Origin: Aliidiomarina minuta
GTDB taxonomy: Bacteria; Pseudomonadota; Gammaproteobacteria; Enterobacterales; Alteromonadaceae
Assembly (NCBI RefSeq): GCF_003987145.1
Contig: NZ_PIPL01000001.1
Span: 1-64,000, forward strand
Length of the DNA stretch: 64,000 nt
Direction of reading: 5' to 3'
Below, one piece after another: positions 34,734 through 43,629 of this stretch; position 1 is the first letter of the stretch, and each line of letters opens with the position of its first letter. The position numbers and the translations under genes were made by a program. The notes beneath the pieces were generated by a model. The model did not search any database. It saw only the letters and a list, made by a program, of their open reading frames with translations, and was not told the DNA's origin.

Positions 34734-35024
34734 ATGCCATCTGGCAATAATCTGGTTGAGCTTATTGATAGGCTGGATCCTGTGTTTGATGAAGCCATCG
34801 TCGATGGTAATGATGACGAACTATTTGCCAGCGGTTATTTACGCGGCCATTTTGACCTGGTCGCGGCACGTTTAATCCTGGCTGGGGAAAGCGAGACTGA
34901 GGCTTTATGGCCAGCTCTGGAGCAGGCTATTGATAACGCCAGTCATGAATTGACCCCGGCTGATCAGACTCATGTCAAAAACCTTTACCAAAAATTGCAG
35001 CAGCGCGCGGCAACGTCTTCTTAA
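34734..35024 (+). CDS. YfcL family protein
   Basis: A 96-residue acidic protein resembling E. coli YfcL, of unknown function. Landmarks are LVELIDRLDPVFDEAIVDG-like N-terminus and the segment DELFASGYLRGHFDLVAARL. GGAGAGACGC lies before the ATG at 34734; a GTG at 34722 is an alternative. It converges directly on mnmC, with the stop codons adjacent. In E. coli yfcL likewise lies in the mnmC region. Confidence 0.78.
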   Translation: MPSGNNLVELIDRLDPVFDEAIVDGNDDELFASGYLRGHFDLVAARLILAGESETEALWPALEQAIDNASHELTPADQTHVKNLYQKLQQRAATSS

Positions 35025-36938
35025 TTAAAGCTGGCCCCGGACCAGCTTGCGACGCGCAAAGCGATCCGGCTGTAGCGCCTGCTCAAGGTCGTGGCCTGAT
35101 GGTTTAGTGTGCTGCATTATCTGCGCCGAGAGTAATTCAGCACACCAGGGAGCGCTGGTAAAACCGCGTGAACCCAGGCCTCCCAATACCCATAATCCTT
35201 GCCAGTGGGTTATCTGTCGGCCCGCATCTTTACCTGCTAAAAAGCGAGGCATAGCGCCTACCAGCGGTAAGTGGTCGGCTGTCGTTGCCCGAATACTGGC
35301 GCGTTGGTCAAGGATTTCCAGGGAATCAGCCTGGGCCGAGGGTACGTATTCAGTCAGCAGGCGCAGATTCTCCTTATCATCCTGACTACGGGCAGGCTGC
35401 TCGACTTGTTCCTTAGCAAAGCTGGCGCCAATACAGTGAGTTCCGTTCTGGGCTGGGGTCACATAACCTTTATGACACACTACTGTTTTTAATGCAGAGA
35501 GAGCATTATTGGAAGCAACCCGGGTTATCTGGCCTCGCACCGGACGCACATCGAGTAACCCTGAGGTTGCTGAATTAAGCTGTTTATCAAGTTTCGCAAG
35601 TTCATGGCCATTAGCCAGCACCAGCTGATCAACCTGCAGTGTTTCAGTCGCTGTGGTTAACTGCCAGCCCTGCTTTGTTTGCTGGATATCCGTTACTTTA
35701 GCGTTCAGGTGCAGCCTGGCCGCTGATTTCTGGAGCAACTGCCGGACTACCTGAGCGGGCTGTAACCAGCCGCCAACTGGATAATAAAGTCCCTGCTGGG
35801 TAAGGGAAATACCAGCGTATTGACTGGCATGCTCAGCATCTACGGCGCATACCAGTTGTTCTGGATAATGTTTACGGCTGATGATTTTTTGCTGCCGTTC
35901 CAGTTGTGCCGGATTAAAGGCAAGCTGCAGCACTCCGCTGGTATGAAAGTTTGCGGCATTGTGCTGTTGATAATACTGAGAGGCGTAAACAAAAGCTTGC
36001 GCATATAGTGCACTGCTGGTGGTGAAGTCGGCATGAAGCAGCGGATAAACAGCGCCCTGGGCATTGCCTGATGCGGCCATCGCTGGTTGTGAGTCAGCAC
36101 AAAAAACGTGTAGCTCAGTGTTCTCTCGCGATAAACGGTGAGCCAGGCAGGCGCCAGCAATGCCTGCACCAACAATAGCTATGCGCTGCTTTTTGCGATG
36201 ACGGGGGGCGGCAGGTGCCAGTTTATGGCCAGCCAGCATATCTCTTTTGCTGCCAAAACCTTTTACTTTGCGCACAGTAAAACCTGAGTCCTGTAACCCT
36301 CTGCGTACGGCGCCGACGGCGGTGAAAGTTGCTAAAGTACAGTCCGCAGCTGCGCTTCTGGCCATGGCCTGATAGAGCTCTGGCTGCCACATTTGGGGAT
36401 TCTTAGCCGGCGCAAAACCATCCAGAAACCAGGCATTGACGCTGTCCTTATGAGCTTGTTGCCAATCAGGCAAGCTATCGAGCACGTCGCCAAAATGTAA
36501 GTCCAGAGTTACGCGCTGCCCCTCTAGCGACATTCGGTGGCAGCCGCTAACTAAGGGGGGATACTGAGCAATGAGTTGCCCGCAATATTCTGCCAATTGT
36601 GGCCATTGACTAAGGGCTTTTTGTAAATCATCGCGGGTTAATGGGAAACGCTCGAAGCTGACAAAGTGCAAACGCGCCTGACTGGGCGCTTGTTGTAAAA
36701 AGAGCTGCATGGCGAGTAGAAAATTAAGGCCAGTGCCAAAGCCGGTTTCGGCGATAATAAAAGGCGTGTCTGTCTGCCAGTGCTGAAAACGACTGGCTAA
36801 ATTATTCTGTTGTAAAAAGACGTAAGTGCTTTCTGCAAGACCATCTTCGTTACTATAATAGATATCGTCGAAGGCGTCAGATACAGGCATACCATGCTGA
36901 TTAAAGTGGACTCTTGCTGGTTCAATACTATATTTCAC
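35025..36938 (-). CDS. mnmC: Bifunctional tRNA mnm5s2U biosynthesis protein MnmC
   Basis: About 638 residues. The N-terminal methyltransferase domain (FIAETGFGTGLNFL is the S-adenosylmethionine loop; WFLDGFAPAKNP the catalytic region) methylates nm5U34, and the C-terminal FAD oxidoreductase domain (IAIVGAGIAGACLAHRLS in part) removes the carboxymethyl group of cmnm5U34, giving mnm5(s2)U in tRNAs for Lys, Glu, Gln. E. coli MnmC begins KHYSIQPANLEF; by that alignment the start is the GTG at 36938 (VKYSIEPARVHF) or the GTG at 36953. The open frame continues to 37019, but those residues are unlike MnmC. It is divergent from fabB, as in E. coli. Confidence 0.93.
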   Translation of the reverse strand: MKYSIEPARVHFNQHGMPVSDAFDDIYYSNEDGLAESTYVFLQQNNLASRFQHWQTDTPFIIAETGFGTGLNFLLAMQLFLQQAPSQARLHFVSFERFPLTRDDLQKALSQWPQLAEYCGQLIAQYPPLVSGCHRMSLEGQRVTLDLHFGDVLDSLPDWQQAHKDSVNAWFLDGFAPAKNPQMWQPELYQAMARSAAADCTLATFTAVGAVRRGLQDSGFTVRKVKGFGSKRDMLAGHKLAPAAPRHRKKQRIAIVGAGIAGACLAHRLSRENTELHVFCADSQPAMAASGNAQGAVYPLLHADFTTSSALYAQAFVYASQYYQQHNAANFHTSGVLQLAFNPAQLERQQKIISRKHYPEQLVCAVDAEHASQYAGISLTQQGLYYPVGGWLQPAQVVRQLLQKSAARLHLNAKVTDIQQTKQGWQLTTATETLQVDQLVLANGHELAKLDKQLNSATSGLLDVRPVRGQITRVASNNALSALKTVVCHKGYVTPAQNGTHCIGASFAKEQVEQPARSQDDKENLRLLTEYVPSAQADSLEILDQRASIRATTADHLPLVGAMPRFLAGKDAGRQITHWQGLWVLGGLGSRGFTSAPWCAELLSAQIMQHTKPSGHDLEQALQPDRFARRKLVRGQL

Positions 36939-37050
36939 GCCTTTGTAACTCACTGCTGTCAGACTGGAAGTATTATGGTAACAAAAGTTTACTCTTGAGT
37001 GTCTGGCAAAGCTGACCACTCAACTGACCATTTTCGTTTACCCGATAACG

Positions 37051-37063
37051 CGCTATGATAGCG
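37051..37063. promoter_or_regulatory. Palindrome over the likely fabB -10
   Basis: CGCTATGATAGCG is a perfect palindrome around one central base and contains TATGAT, a plausible -10 hexamer, 41 nt before the fabB start. It is not the FabR or FadR consensus I know, so a regulator is not assigned. Confidence 0.4.
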
Positions 37064-37091
37064 GCAAATTGCAAGATAGGACACAAAACAG

Positions 37092-38306
37092 ATGAGACGT
37101 GCAGTCATTACCGGGCTTGGTGTGGTATCAAGTATCGGCAACAATCAGCAAGAAGTTTTAGATTCTTTACGTAATGGTCGTTCAGGCATTACCCGCTCTG
37201 AAAGCTTCGCCGAAATGGGCTTACGCTGCCAGGTATGGGGTGAAGTTAAACTCAATACGAAAGAATTAATTGATCGTAAAGCGCTGCGCTTTATGGGCGA
37301 TGCAGCCGCATACGCTTATATTGCTCTGGAGCAGGCGATCGCAGATGCTAACCTGACTGAAGATGAAGTTTCAAATGAAATGACAGGCTTAGTTGTCGGT
37401 TCGGGTGGAGCTTCCGGTGAACATCAGGTGGGTGCCGCCGATCTGTTGCGTGAGCGTGGAGTTAAGAAAGTCGGCCCTTATATGGTACCGCGATGCATGG
37501 CATCTTCTACTTCTGCTTGCCTGGCTACGCCGAAAAAGATTAAAGGTGTGAATTATTCTATCAGTTCTGCCTGTGCTACCAGCGCCCATTGCATTGGCCA
37601 TGCGCTGGAGTTAATCCAACTGGGTAAACAGGATCGTGTTTTTGCCGGTGGTGGTGAAGAGCTACACTGGACCCTGGGTATGGAATTTGATGCTATGGGT
37701 GCCTTGAGCACTAAATACAACGACCAGCCAGAAAAAGCATCCCGTACGTATGATTCTGCTCGTGACGGTTTTGTGCCGGCCGGCGGTGGCGGCATGCTGG
37801 TAGTTGAAGAACTGGAGACCGCGTTGGCTCGTGGCGCCAAAATTTATGGCGAAATAGTCGGTTATGGCGCGACCTCTGATGGTTATGACATGGTGGCGCC
37901 ATCTGGTGAAGGGGCTGTACGCTGCATGAAAATGGCGATGCGTGATCTGGATGCTGAAGTGGATTATGTAAATACCCACGGTACCAGTACTCCGGTCGGC
38001 GATGTAAAAGAGCTCGAAGCTATTCGTGCGGTATTCGGTGATAATACGCCGATGCTCAGTGCAACTAAAGCGATGACAGGTCATTCATTGGGTGCTGCTG
38101 GTGTGCATGAAGCTATCTTCTCCTTGTTGATGATGCGTGATGGTTTTGTTGCACCGTCCATTAACATTGACGAGCTGGATGAGCAGGCTGCAGGTATGCA
38201 GATTATCCGTGAGATGAAAGAGACTGAACTTAATCTGGTGATGTCTAACAGCTTTGGTTTTGGCGGTACAAACGCCAGTCTGGTATTTCGTAAATACCAG
38301 AGTTAA
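37092..38306 (+). CDS. fabB: 3-oxoacyl-ACP synthase I
   Basis: A 404-residue elongating ketosynthase that condenses malonyl-ACP with acyl-ACP and is essential for unsaturated fatty-acid synthesis. The triad is visible: Cys161 in SSACATSAHC, His296 in NTHGTSTPVGD and His331 in MTGHSLGAAG. FabB rather than FabF is supported by length and by MRRAVITGLGVVSSIGNN. It is divergent from mnmC and starts the fabB-to-purF block. A terminator follows. Confidence 0.96.
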   Translation: MRRAVITGLGVVSSIGNNQQEVLDSLRNGRSGITRSESFAEMGLRCQVWGEVKLNTKELIDRKALRFMGDAAAYAYIALEQAIADANLTEDEVSNEMTGLVVGSGGASGEHQVGAADLLRERGVKKVGPYMVPRCMASSTSACLATPKKIKGVNYSISSACATSAHCIGHALELIQLGKQDRVFAGGGEELHWTLGMEFDAMGALSTKYNDQPEKASRTYDSARDGFVPAGGGGMLVVEELETALARGAKIYGEIVGYGATSDGYDMVAPSGEGAVRCMKMAMRDLDAEVDYVNTHGTSTPVGDVKELEAIRAVFGDNTPMLSATKAMTGHSLGAAGVHEAIFSLLMMRDGFVAPSINIDELDEQAAGMQIIREMKETELNLVMSNSFGFGGTNASLVFRKYQS

Positions 38307-38328
38307 TAAAGCAAAAATTTTGTATAGT

Positions 38329-38356
38329 AAAAGGGTGGCTCTGGCCGCCCTTTTTT
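38329..38356 (+). terminator. Terminator after fabB
   Basis: Stem AAAAGGGTGGC / GCCGCCCTTTT (one G-U pair) with a 4-nt loop and a T tract, ending 40 nt before pdxB. Confidence 0.85.
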
Positions 38357-38395
38357 ATGCAGTTCAGGCAGGCCGTTCAGAATGGAGCAGGGGTA

Positions 38396-39523
38396 ATGAA
38401 TTTTCTGGTGGATGAGAATATTCCGCTGGCGCATGAGGCTTTTAATGTGCAGGGAAGGGTCACCGTGTTTTCAGGACGCCAGCCCAGTATCCAGGACCTG
38501 GCAGAGACTGAAGTATTATTAGTACGTTCAGTCACTCAGGTTAATCAGCAGCTTTTGCAGCAAGCTTCTAAGCTCAAATTTGTCGGTACCGCGACCATAG
38601 GTACTGAACATGTTGATATGGAGGCATTGCAGCAGCGGGGTATAGGTTTTGCCAGTGCCCCTGGTGCTAATGCTGACTCGGTTGGTGAATATGTATTGAC
38701 GGCGCTTCTGGCACTGGCTGAGCAACAAAGCTGGCAACTGGCTGGTCGTCGGGTGGCTATCGTGGGCGCCGGTAATACCGGGATTGCCACTGGCAAGCGG
38801 TTGAGTGCTTTGGGAATGCAGGTAGGATACTATGATCCCCCCTTGCAGGAGCAAGGCAAGCAGGCGGCATCGTATATGACCTGGGCGGAAGTGTTGCAGG
38901 CGGACGTTATTAGTTTGCATGTGCCCCTGCAGAATAATGGCCGTTATAAAACCAGGCATCTGCTGGCGCATAAGGAACTGGCTCAGTTAGGTAGTTCGCA
39001 GGTCTTGATTAATGCCAGTCGTGGTGCGGTTATCAATAATCAGGCGTTATTGCAGCGGCAGCAGGAAAAACCGCTGTGGCTGATTCTGGATGTATGGGAA
39101 GGGGAGCCGCAGATACTGCAGCCATTGTTGGAAAAAGTAGCTATTGCTACTCCCCATATTGCAGGATACAGCCTGAATGGTAAAGTGCGTGCTACGCAGA
39201 TGTTATATCAGGCCTGCAGCCGTTATTTCGCCTGGCAACAGGCAGCGCCTGACTGGCAAAAGCTGATGCCTGACCTGCGTGCAGAAAGCTGGCATTGTGA
39301 TTCGACATTGAACCAACAACAGTTGGCGCATTGGGCGTTAGAAAACTACCCTATCTGGCGGGATGATAGAAAGATGCGTGAACGGGGCGTTGATGCTCAA
39401 GGGTTTGATGCTTTACGCAAAGAATATCCTCCCCGTTATGAGCTGATGAGCCGGCACCTCGAATGCGACAGGTTGTCGGACGATGAACGAGAACGTTTGC
39501 AGCAATTAGGTTTTAATTTGTAA
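38396..39523 (+). CDS. pdxB: Erythronate-4-phosphate dehydrogenase
   Basis: A 375-residue NAD-dependent D-2-hydroxyacid dehydrogenase in the DXP-dependent pyridoxal phosphate pathway. The cofactor loop GAGNTGIATGKRL, the catalytic Arg in NASRGAVINN, Glu in DVWEGEPQ and His in TPHIAGYSLNGK are present, followed by the PdxB-specific C-terminal dimer domain. The start at 38396 (GGAGCAGGGGTA upstream) gives the usual MNFLVDENIPLA; the frame extends upstream to 38357 without support. asd follows in the same direction after 18 nt. Confidence 0.95.
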   Translation: MNFLVDENIPLAHEAFNVQGRVTVFSGRQPSIQDLAETEVLLVRSVTQVNQQLLQQASKLKFVGTATIGTEHVDMEALQQRGIGFASAPGANADSVGEYVLTALLALAEQQSWQLAGRRVAIVGAGNTGIATGKRLSALGMQVGYYDPPLQEQGKQAASYMTWAEVLQADVISLHVPLQNNGRYKTRHLLAHKELAQLGSSQVLINASRGAVINNQALLQRQQEKPLWLILDVWEGEPQILQPLLEKVAIATPHIAGYSLNGKVRATQMLYQACSRYFAWQQAAPDWQKLMPDLRAESWHCDSTLNQQQLAHWALENYPIWRDDRKMRERGVDAQGFDALRKEYPPRYELMSRHLECDRLSDDERERLQQLGFNL

Positions 39524-39541
39524 TTTTTGAGAGGAAAGTGA

Positions 39542-40558
39542 ATGTCATTATCAGTCAATGTAGCAGTTCTGGGGGCCTCCGGCCTGGTTGGCAAACAAAT
39601 CATTGAGTGTCTGGAAGAACGTAAATTTCCAGTCAGCAAGCTGATACCTCTGGCCAGCAGCCGGTCGGCTGGTAGCGAAGTCGATTTTCGAGGTGAAAGT
39701 CTTACTGTGGAAGATGTCGAACACTTTGACTGGAGCACAGTAGATATTGCTTTTTTCTCTGCCGGAGGCAGTGTTTCTGAAAAATACGCTCCATTAGCGG
39801 CTGAAGCAGGTTGTGTGGTGATTGATAATACGTCGCACTTCAGATATGACCCTGAGATTCCATTAGTGGTACCGGAAGTTAATGCGCATGCGCTGGCTGA
39901 CTTTCGTGTGCGTAACATCATTGCCAATCCGAACTGTTCTACGATTCAGATGCTGGTTGCTTTAAAACCTATTCATGATGCGGTGGGTATTGAGCGCATA
40001 AACGTGGCTACCTATCAGTCGGTCTCAGGTTCTGGCGCCAAAGCCATGGAAGAACTGGCTAAACAGACTGCTGAGTTACTTAATGGTAAACAACCTACTA
40101 TTGAAGCTTTTAGCCGGCAGATAGCTTTTAACTGCATTCCTCAAATCGATGTATTTTTGGATAACGACTACACCAAAGAAGAGATGAAAATGGTCTGGGA
40201 AACGCAGAAGATATTTGCTGATGACAGTATTCGGGTGAATGCTACGGCTGTGCGGGTACCGGTATTCTTTGGCCACGCCGAAGCTATTCACCTGGAAACC
40301 CGGCAACCTATTGATGCAGAACAGGTTAAAGCGTTGTTACGTGACGCCGAAGGCGTCAAATTGATGGCAGAAGCGGAAGACTTCCCGACTCAGGTAGGCG
40401 ACTCTGCCGGCAACGATGAAGTGTTTGTGGGCCGGGTACGTAATGATATCACCCACCCGGATGGCATTAATCTGTGGGTTGTAGGTGACAATATCCGCAA
40501 AGGTGCAGCTACTAATAGTGTGCAGATTGGTGAAGTTTTACTGCGTGACTACTGGTAA
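39542..40558 (+). CDS. asd: Aspartate-semialdehyde dehydrogenase
   Basis: A 338-residue enzyme that reduces aspartyl phosphate to the semialdehyde for lysine, threonine, methionine and diaminopimelate. The NADP loop GASGLVGKQ, the catalytic Cys132 in NPNCSTIQ, and the phosphate-site RVPVFFGHAEA with His are kept, so this is an active ASADH. In E. coli the gene at this place is usg, a catalytically dead paralogue. AGAGGAAAGTG precedes the ATG. Confidence 0.94.
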   Translation: MSLSVNVAVLGASGLVGKQIIECLEERKFPVSKLIPLASSRSAGSEVDFRGESLTVEDVEHFDWSTVDIAFFSAGGSVSEKYAPLAAEAGCVVIDNTSHFRYDPEIPLVVPEVNAHALADFRVRNIIANPNCSTIQMLVALKPIHDAVGIERINVATYQSVSGSGAKAMEELAKQTAELLNGKQPTIEAFSRQIAFNCIPQIDVFLDNDYTKEEMKMVWETQKIFADDSIRVNATAVRVPVFFGHAEAIHLETRQPIDAEQVKALLRDAEGVKLMAEAEDFPTQVGDSAGNDEVFVGRVRNDITHPDGINLWVVGDNIRKGAATNSVQIGEVLLRDYW

Positions 40559-40697
40559 TCTGGTTTAAGAAAATTGACGGCGTGCCGTTATAGATTGGAA
40601 AGCCTTGCTGGTTTATAGTGAGAGTCTGCCCGGCACGCCTGTCGAACCTGAAGCCCGGGCAATAATTAAAACAAAAATAAGCGGTGTAGGAAATATT

Positions 40698-42689
40698 ATG
40701 AAGAGTGGGTGGATGCGGTCACGACTTTTATTGGTAGCAGCAGTACTGGGAATTATTGCCTGGCCAACGTCTGTATTAGCGCAGGCTGATTCCATTATTA
40801 TTCGTGGAGCTGAAGGTTCTGAGCAACGGGATGTGCGCCAGGGACAAGAGAATTATGGGCCCATTACCCGCAACGATACACTTTGGAGTATAGCTAATAC
40901 TTACCGACCTCATTCCAGTGTTAGTGTGCAACAAACTATGGCCGCGATAATGCAGGCCAACCCACAGGCTTTCCCAACAACTAATCCGAATGAAATGGAA
41001 ACTGGTTATTTTCTGCGCTTGCCGAGTCTGCAGGAAATTCAGATGATAAATCCGGAAGCAGCACGTCGCCAGATTGAATTAGGGGAGCGCCTGCAAAGCA
41101 GCTCTCAGCAATTACGGCAGTCGGAGCAGCAAACCCAACAGGCTCAGCAACGGCAGCAGGAAATTTTAAGCCAGGCGCGTAGCGGTGCGGAACAGGCTAT
41201 TGGTGAAGTGCGCTCTGAATACGCCAGTGAGTTTGCGGAATTACGTGAGCGGATGCGCAATTCTATTGAAAGCACAGAAAGAGTTTATCGAGAGAACGAA
41301 GAACTACGTGAACGGGTAGACGGTATTGCTCAGACCCTGAGTGAAATTCAGCGAAGCATGGTTAATGAGCAGGAATTTCAAAGCCAGCTACGTACTATTT
41401 TAGAACAGCAGGAAGAACTGCGCCTGGAGCAGGAAGCAACCCGTGCGGTTGCCGAAGAAGAAACGCTGGTTGACCGTTTACTGGCGAATCCGGTGATGCT
41501 GGCTATTCTGGCTTTCTTGCCGGCATTGCTGATGATCATAGGCGCTACATTGTTATTACGTCGTCGTCAGCCTGCCACAGCGGGTGCTGCAGTTGTCGCT
41601 AAAAGCGGTCGCGCGAATAGTGGCACTGCTGGAGCTGCAGGCACCGCAGACGATGAGCTGGTATCGGATGATAGTGACGATGATTTTGAGCTGGATGATG
41701 CGATGGCCGACTTTGACCAGCTTGATGACGACGATGACGGTGATGATTTGTCGGCACTGGAAGATGAGATGTTAGTGCCGGAGGAAGATGAAGATGACGG
41801 TATCCAGCTGGATGATGATACTGATGATCTGGATCTGGAAAGCTTTGATTCACTGGATGACGATGACATTGATAAAGCGGACAGTTCCGAAGAAGAAAGC
41901 GATGAAAATGAAATTAGTCAGTCTGAACTTGATAACCTGTTAAATGCGGGCGATGCGGAAGAAGATGACGGCGAAACGCCTGCAGCCGCGTCAGCGGAAC
42001 CAGAAACCGTAGACGCAGATGACGATACGGTCACGGAACCTGAAAGTCCGGCAGAAGAACAGCCGGAAGAGGAAGAACCCAGTCCTGCAGAGCTTTTTGC
42101 GAATGACGAAGAAGATGCTGATGACGAAACTGGCGATGACGAAATGGACTTTGATGCCATGCTTAGTGAGTTTGGCATGGAAGAGGACGATGATGACATT
42201 GATGACGATGATATTAATTCATTGCTAGCTCAGTCTGACAGTGTGGTTACAGAAGACAAAGAAAAAGATCCGGGCGAAGCGGCACAGGAGCCGGAAACCC
42301 CTGAGGATGAAGAAGCTGAGGATCTCGAAGCGGGTGAAGAGCTAGATTTTTCGGCGGACGATGAGGAAGATTCAACGGCAGAAACAGAAGAGGTTTCTGC
42401 CGAAAATAAAGCCGAAGATGCTGAAGACTTTATCGATATTGATGACATTCTGAATGATGCAGATGAGAGTGAACCGGAGGCAGATGATGAAGCCGACGAT
42501 GATGACGATGAAAGTTCACGTCAGGCTGACGAGGAAGATAACCTGGCTGCTCAGCTAGATTTGGCCAGAGCTTACCTGGAAATGGAAGAAACAGAAGAAG
42601 CCCGGGAAACTATCCAGGCCGTGATTGAAGAAGCGGAAGGAGAGCTGCTACAGGAAGCGCAGGAGCTGTTAAAACGTATTGATAGCTGA
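40698..42689 (+). CDS. fimV: FimV/HubP-like polar landmark protein
   Basis: About 663 residues. Order: signal peptide (ending VLAQAD), a LysM-like periplasmic domain (YGPITRNDTLWSIANTYRP in part, about residues 55-110), a glutamine-rich coiled coil (about 115-255), a membrane helix (LAILAFLPALLMIIGATLLL, about 265-285) and a long acidic Asp/Glu tract, ending in a TPR-like FimV C-terminal domain (LDLARAYLEMEETEEARE). FimV/HubP proteins bind peptidoglycan and recruit polar machinery such as type IV pili, chemoreceptors or ParA-like proteins. The start at 40698 follows TAGGAAATATT. An inverted repeat (TGCCCGG / CCGGGCA) lies in its leader. Confidence 0.88.
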   Translation: MKSGWMRSRLLLVAAVLGIIAWPTSVLAQADSIIIRGAEGSEQRDVRQGQENYGPITRNDTLWSIANTYRPHSSVSVQQTMAAIMQANPQAFPTTNPNEMETGYFLRLPSLQEIQMINPEAARRQIELGERLQSSSQQLRQSEQQTQQAQQRQQEILSQARSGAEQAIGEVRSEYASEFAELRERMRNSIESTERVYRENEELRERVDGIAQTLSEIQRSMVNEQEFQSQLRTILEQQEELRLEQEATRAVAEEETLVDRLLANPVMLAILAFLPALLMIIGATLLLRRRQPATAGAAVVAKSGRANSGTAGAAGTADDELVSDDSDDDFELDDAMADFDQLDDDDDGDDLSALEDEMLVPEEDEDDGIQLDDDTDDLDLESFDSLDDDDIDKADSSEEESDENEISQSELDNLLNAGDAEEDDGETPAAASAEPETVDADDDTVTEPESPAEEQPEEEEPSPAELFANDEEDADDETGDDEMDFDAMLSEFGMEEDDDDIDDDDINSLLAQSDSVVTEDKEKDPGEAAQEPETPEDEEAEDLEAGEELDFSADDEEDSTAETEEVSAENKAEDAEDFIDIDDILNDADESEPEADDEADDDDDESSRQADEEDNLAAQLDLARAYLEMEETEEARETIQAVIEEAEGELLQEAQELLKRIDS

Positions 42690-42760
42690 AAGCCTGTGTA
42701 ATTTACGTATAATGTGCGCCCATCAGGCAATAATGCATAGTTAACAGGTGGGCGGTGGTA

Positions 42761-43552
42761 ATGCGTATTGCGTTAGGTATCGAATATAGTGGGCAAAATT
42801 ATCATGGCTGGCAGCGTCAGCAAGGCATGCCAACAGTGCAGGGCAAACTCGAAAAAGCGCTGAGCCAGATTGCGAATCATCCCGTGGACGTAATCTGCGC
42901 CGGCCGAACCGACGCAGGTGTGCATGCCACAGGGCAGGTAGTGCACTTTGATGTGGACTGCCAGCGTGCAGAACCTGCCTGGACCATTGGCGTGAATAGT
43001 AATCTGCCGTCCGATATTTCAGTGCGCTGGATGCATGAAGTGGATGCTGACTTTGATGCACGCTTCAGCGCCTCAGCGCGTCGTTATCGCTATATTATCT
43101 ACGACAGTCCAACCCGCCCGGGTATTTTCCCTTTTGGTGTTACCCACAGCTACCATGCTCTGGATGTGGAAGTTATGCAGGCGGCTGCGCCCGCCTTATT
43201 AGGCGAGCACGACTTTAGTGCTTTCAGAGCTGCTCATTGCCAGGCGAATACGCCGTTTCGGAATGTACAGGAAATATCGGTTACGCGTATGGGCTATTAT
43301 ATCGTTATAGAAGTTAAGGCAAACGCATTTTTACACCACATGGTGCGTAATATTGTGGGCTCTCTGATAGTGATAGGTAAGAAAGAGCAACAACCTGACT
43401 GGCTGAGCGAGCTACTCGCAGGCAAAGACCGTAAACTGGCTGCCGCGACAGCAAAACCGCATGGTTTGTACCTTGTCGACGTTAGTTATCCTGAAAAATT
43501 TGCGTTACCACGCTGGCCCATGGGCCCTTTGTTTCTGAATACGCACAACTAA
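42761..43552 (+). CDS. truA: tRNA pseudouridine(38-40) synthase
   Basis: A 263-residue pseudouridine synthase acting on positions 38-40 of tRNA anticodon stems. The catalytic Asp51 is in CAGRTDAGVHATGQVVHF, and the conserved Tyr (RRYRYIIYD) and Leu/Arg (FLHHMVRNIVGSL) blocks follow. ATG at 42761 follows GGTGGGCGGTGGTA. It sits between fimV and accD, as in many gammaproteobacteria. Confidence 0.96.
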   Translation: MRIALGIEYSGQNYHGWQRQQGMPTVQGKLEKALSQIANHPVDVICAGRTDAGVHATGQVVHFDVDCQRAEPAWTIGVNSNLPSDISVRWMHEVDADFDARFSASARRYRYIIYDSPTRPGIFPFGVTHSYHALDVEVMQAAAPALLGEHDFSAFRAAHCQANTPFRNVQEISVTRMGYYIVIEVKANAFLHHMVRNIVGSLIVIGKKEQQPDWLSELLAGKDRKLAAATAKPHGLYLVDVSYPEKFALPRWPMGPLFLNTHN

Positions 43553-43629
43553 GACCACTTTTTGCTGCAAATAAAGTCTTAGTTATGGTTTAATTGCGGC
43601 AGAATTAAGTATTTAAGGTTAAGCACGTT

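Noticed and set aside
40627..40661. Inverted repeat TGCCCGG / CCGGGCA in the fimV leader
   Set aside because: A 7-bp stem with a 21-nt loop and no T tract. I cannot tell it from chance, so it is not listed as a regulatory element.
41567..42448. Serine-rich frames on the minus strand inside fimV
   Set aside because: They arise from GAT/GAC and GAA/GAG codon runs of the acidic fimV tract read backwards. Composition and repeats explain them.
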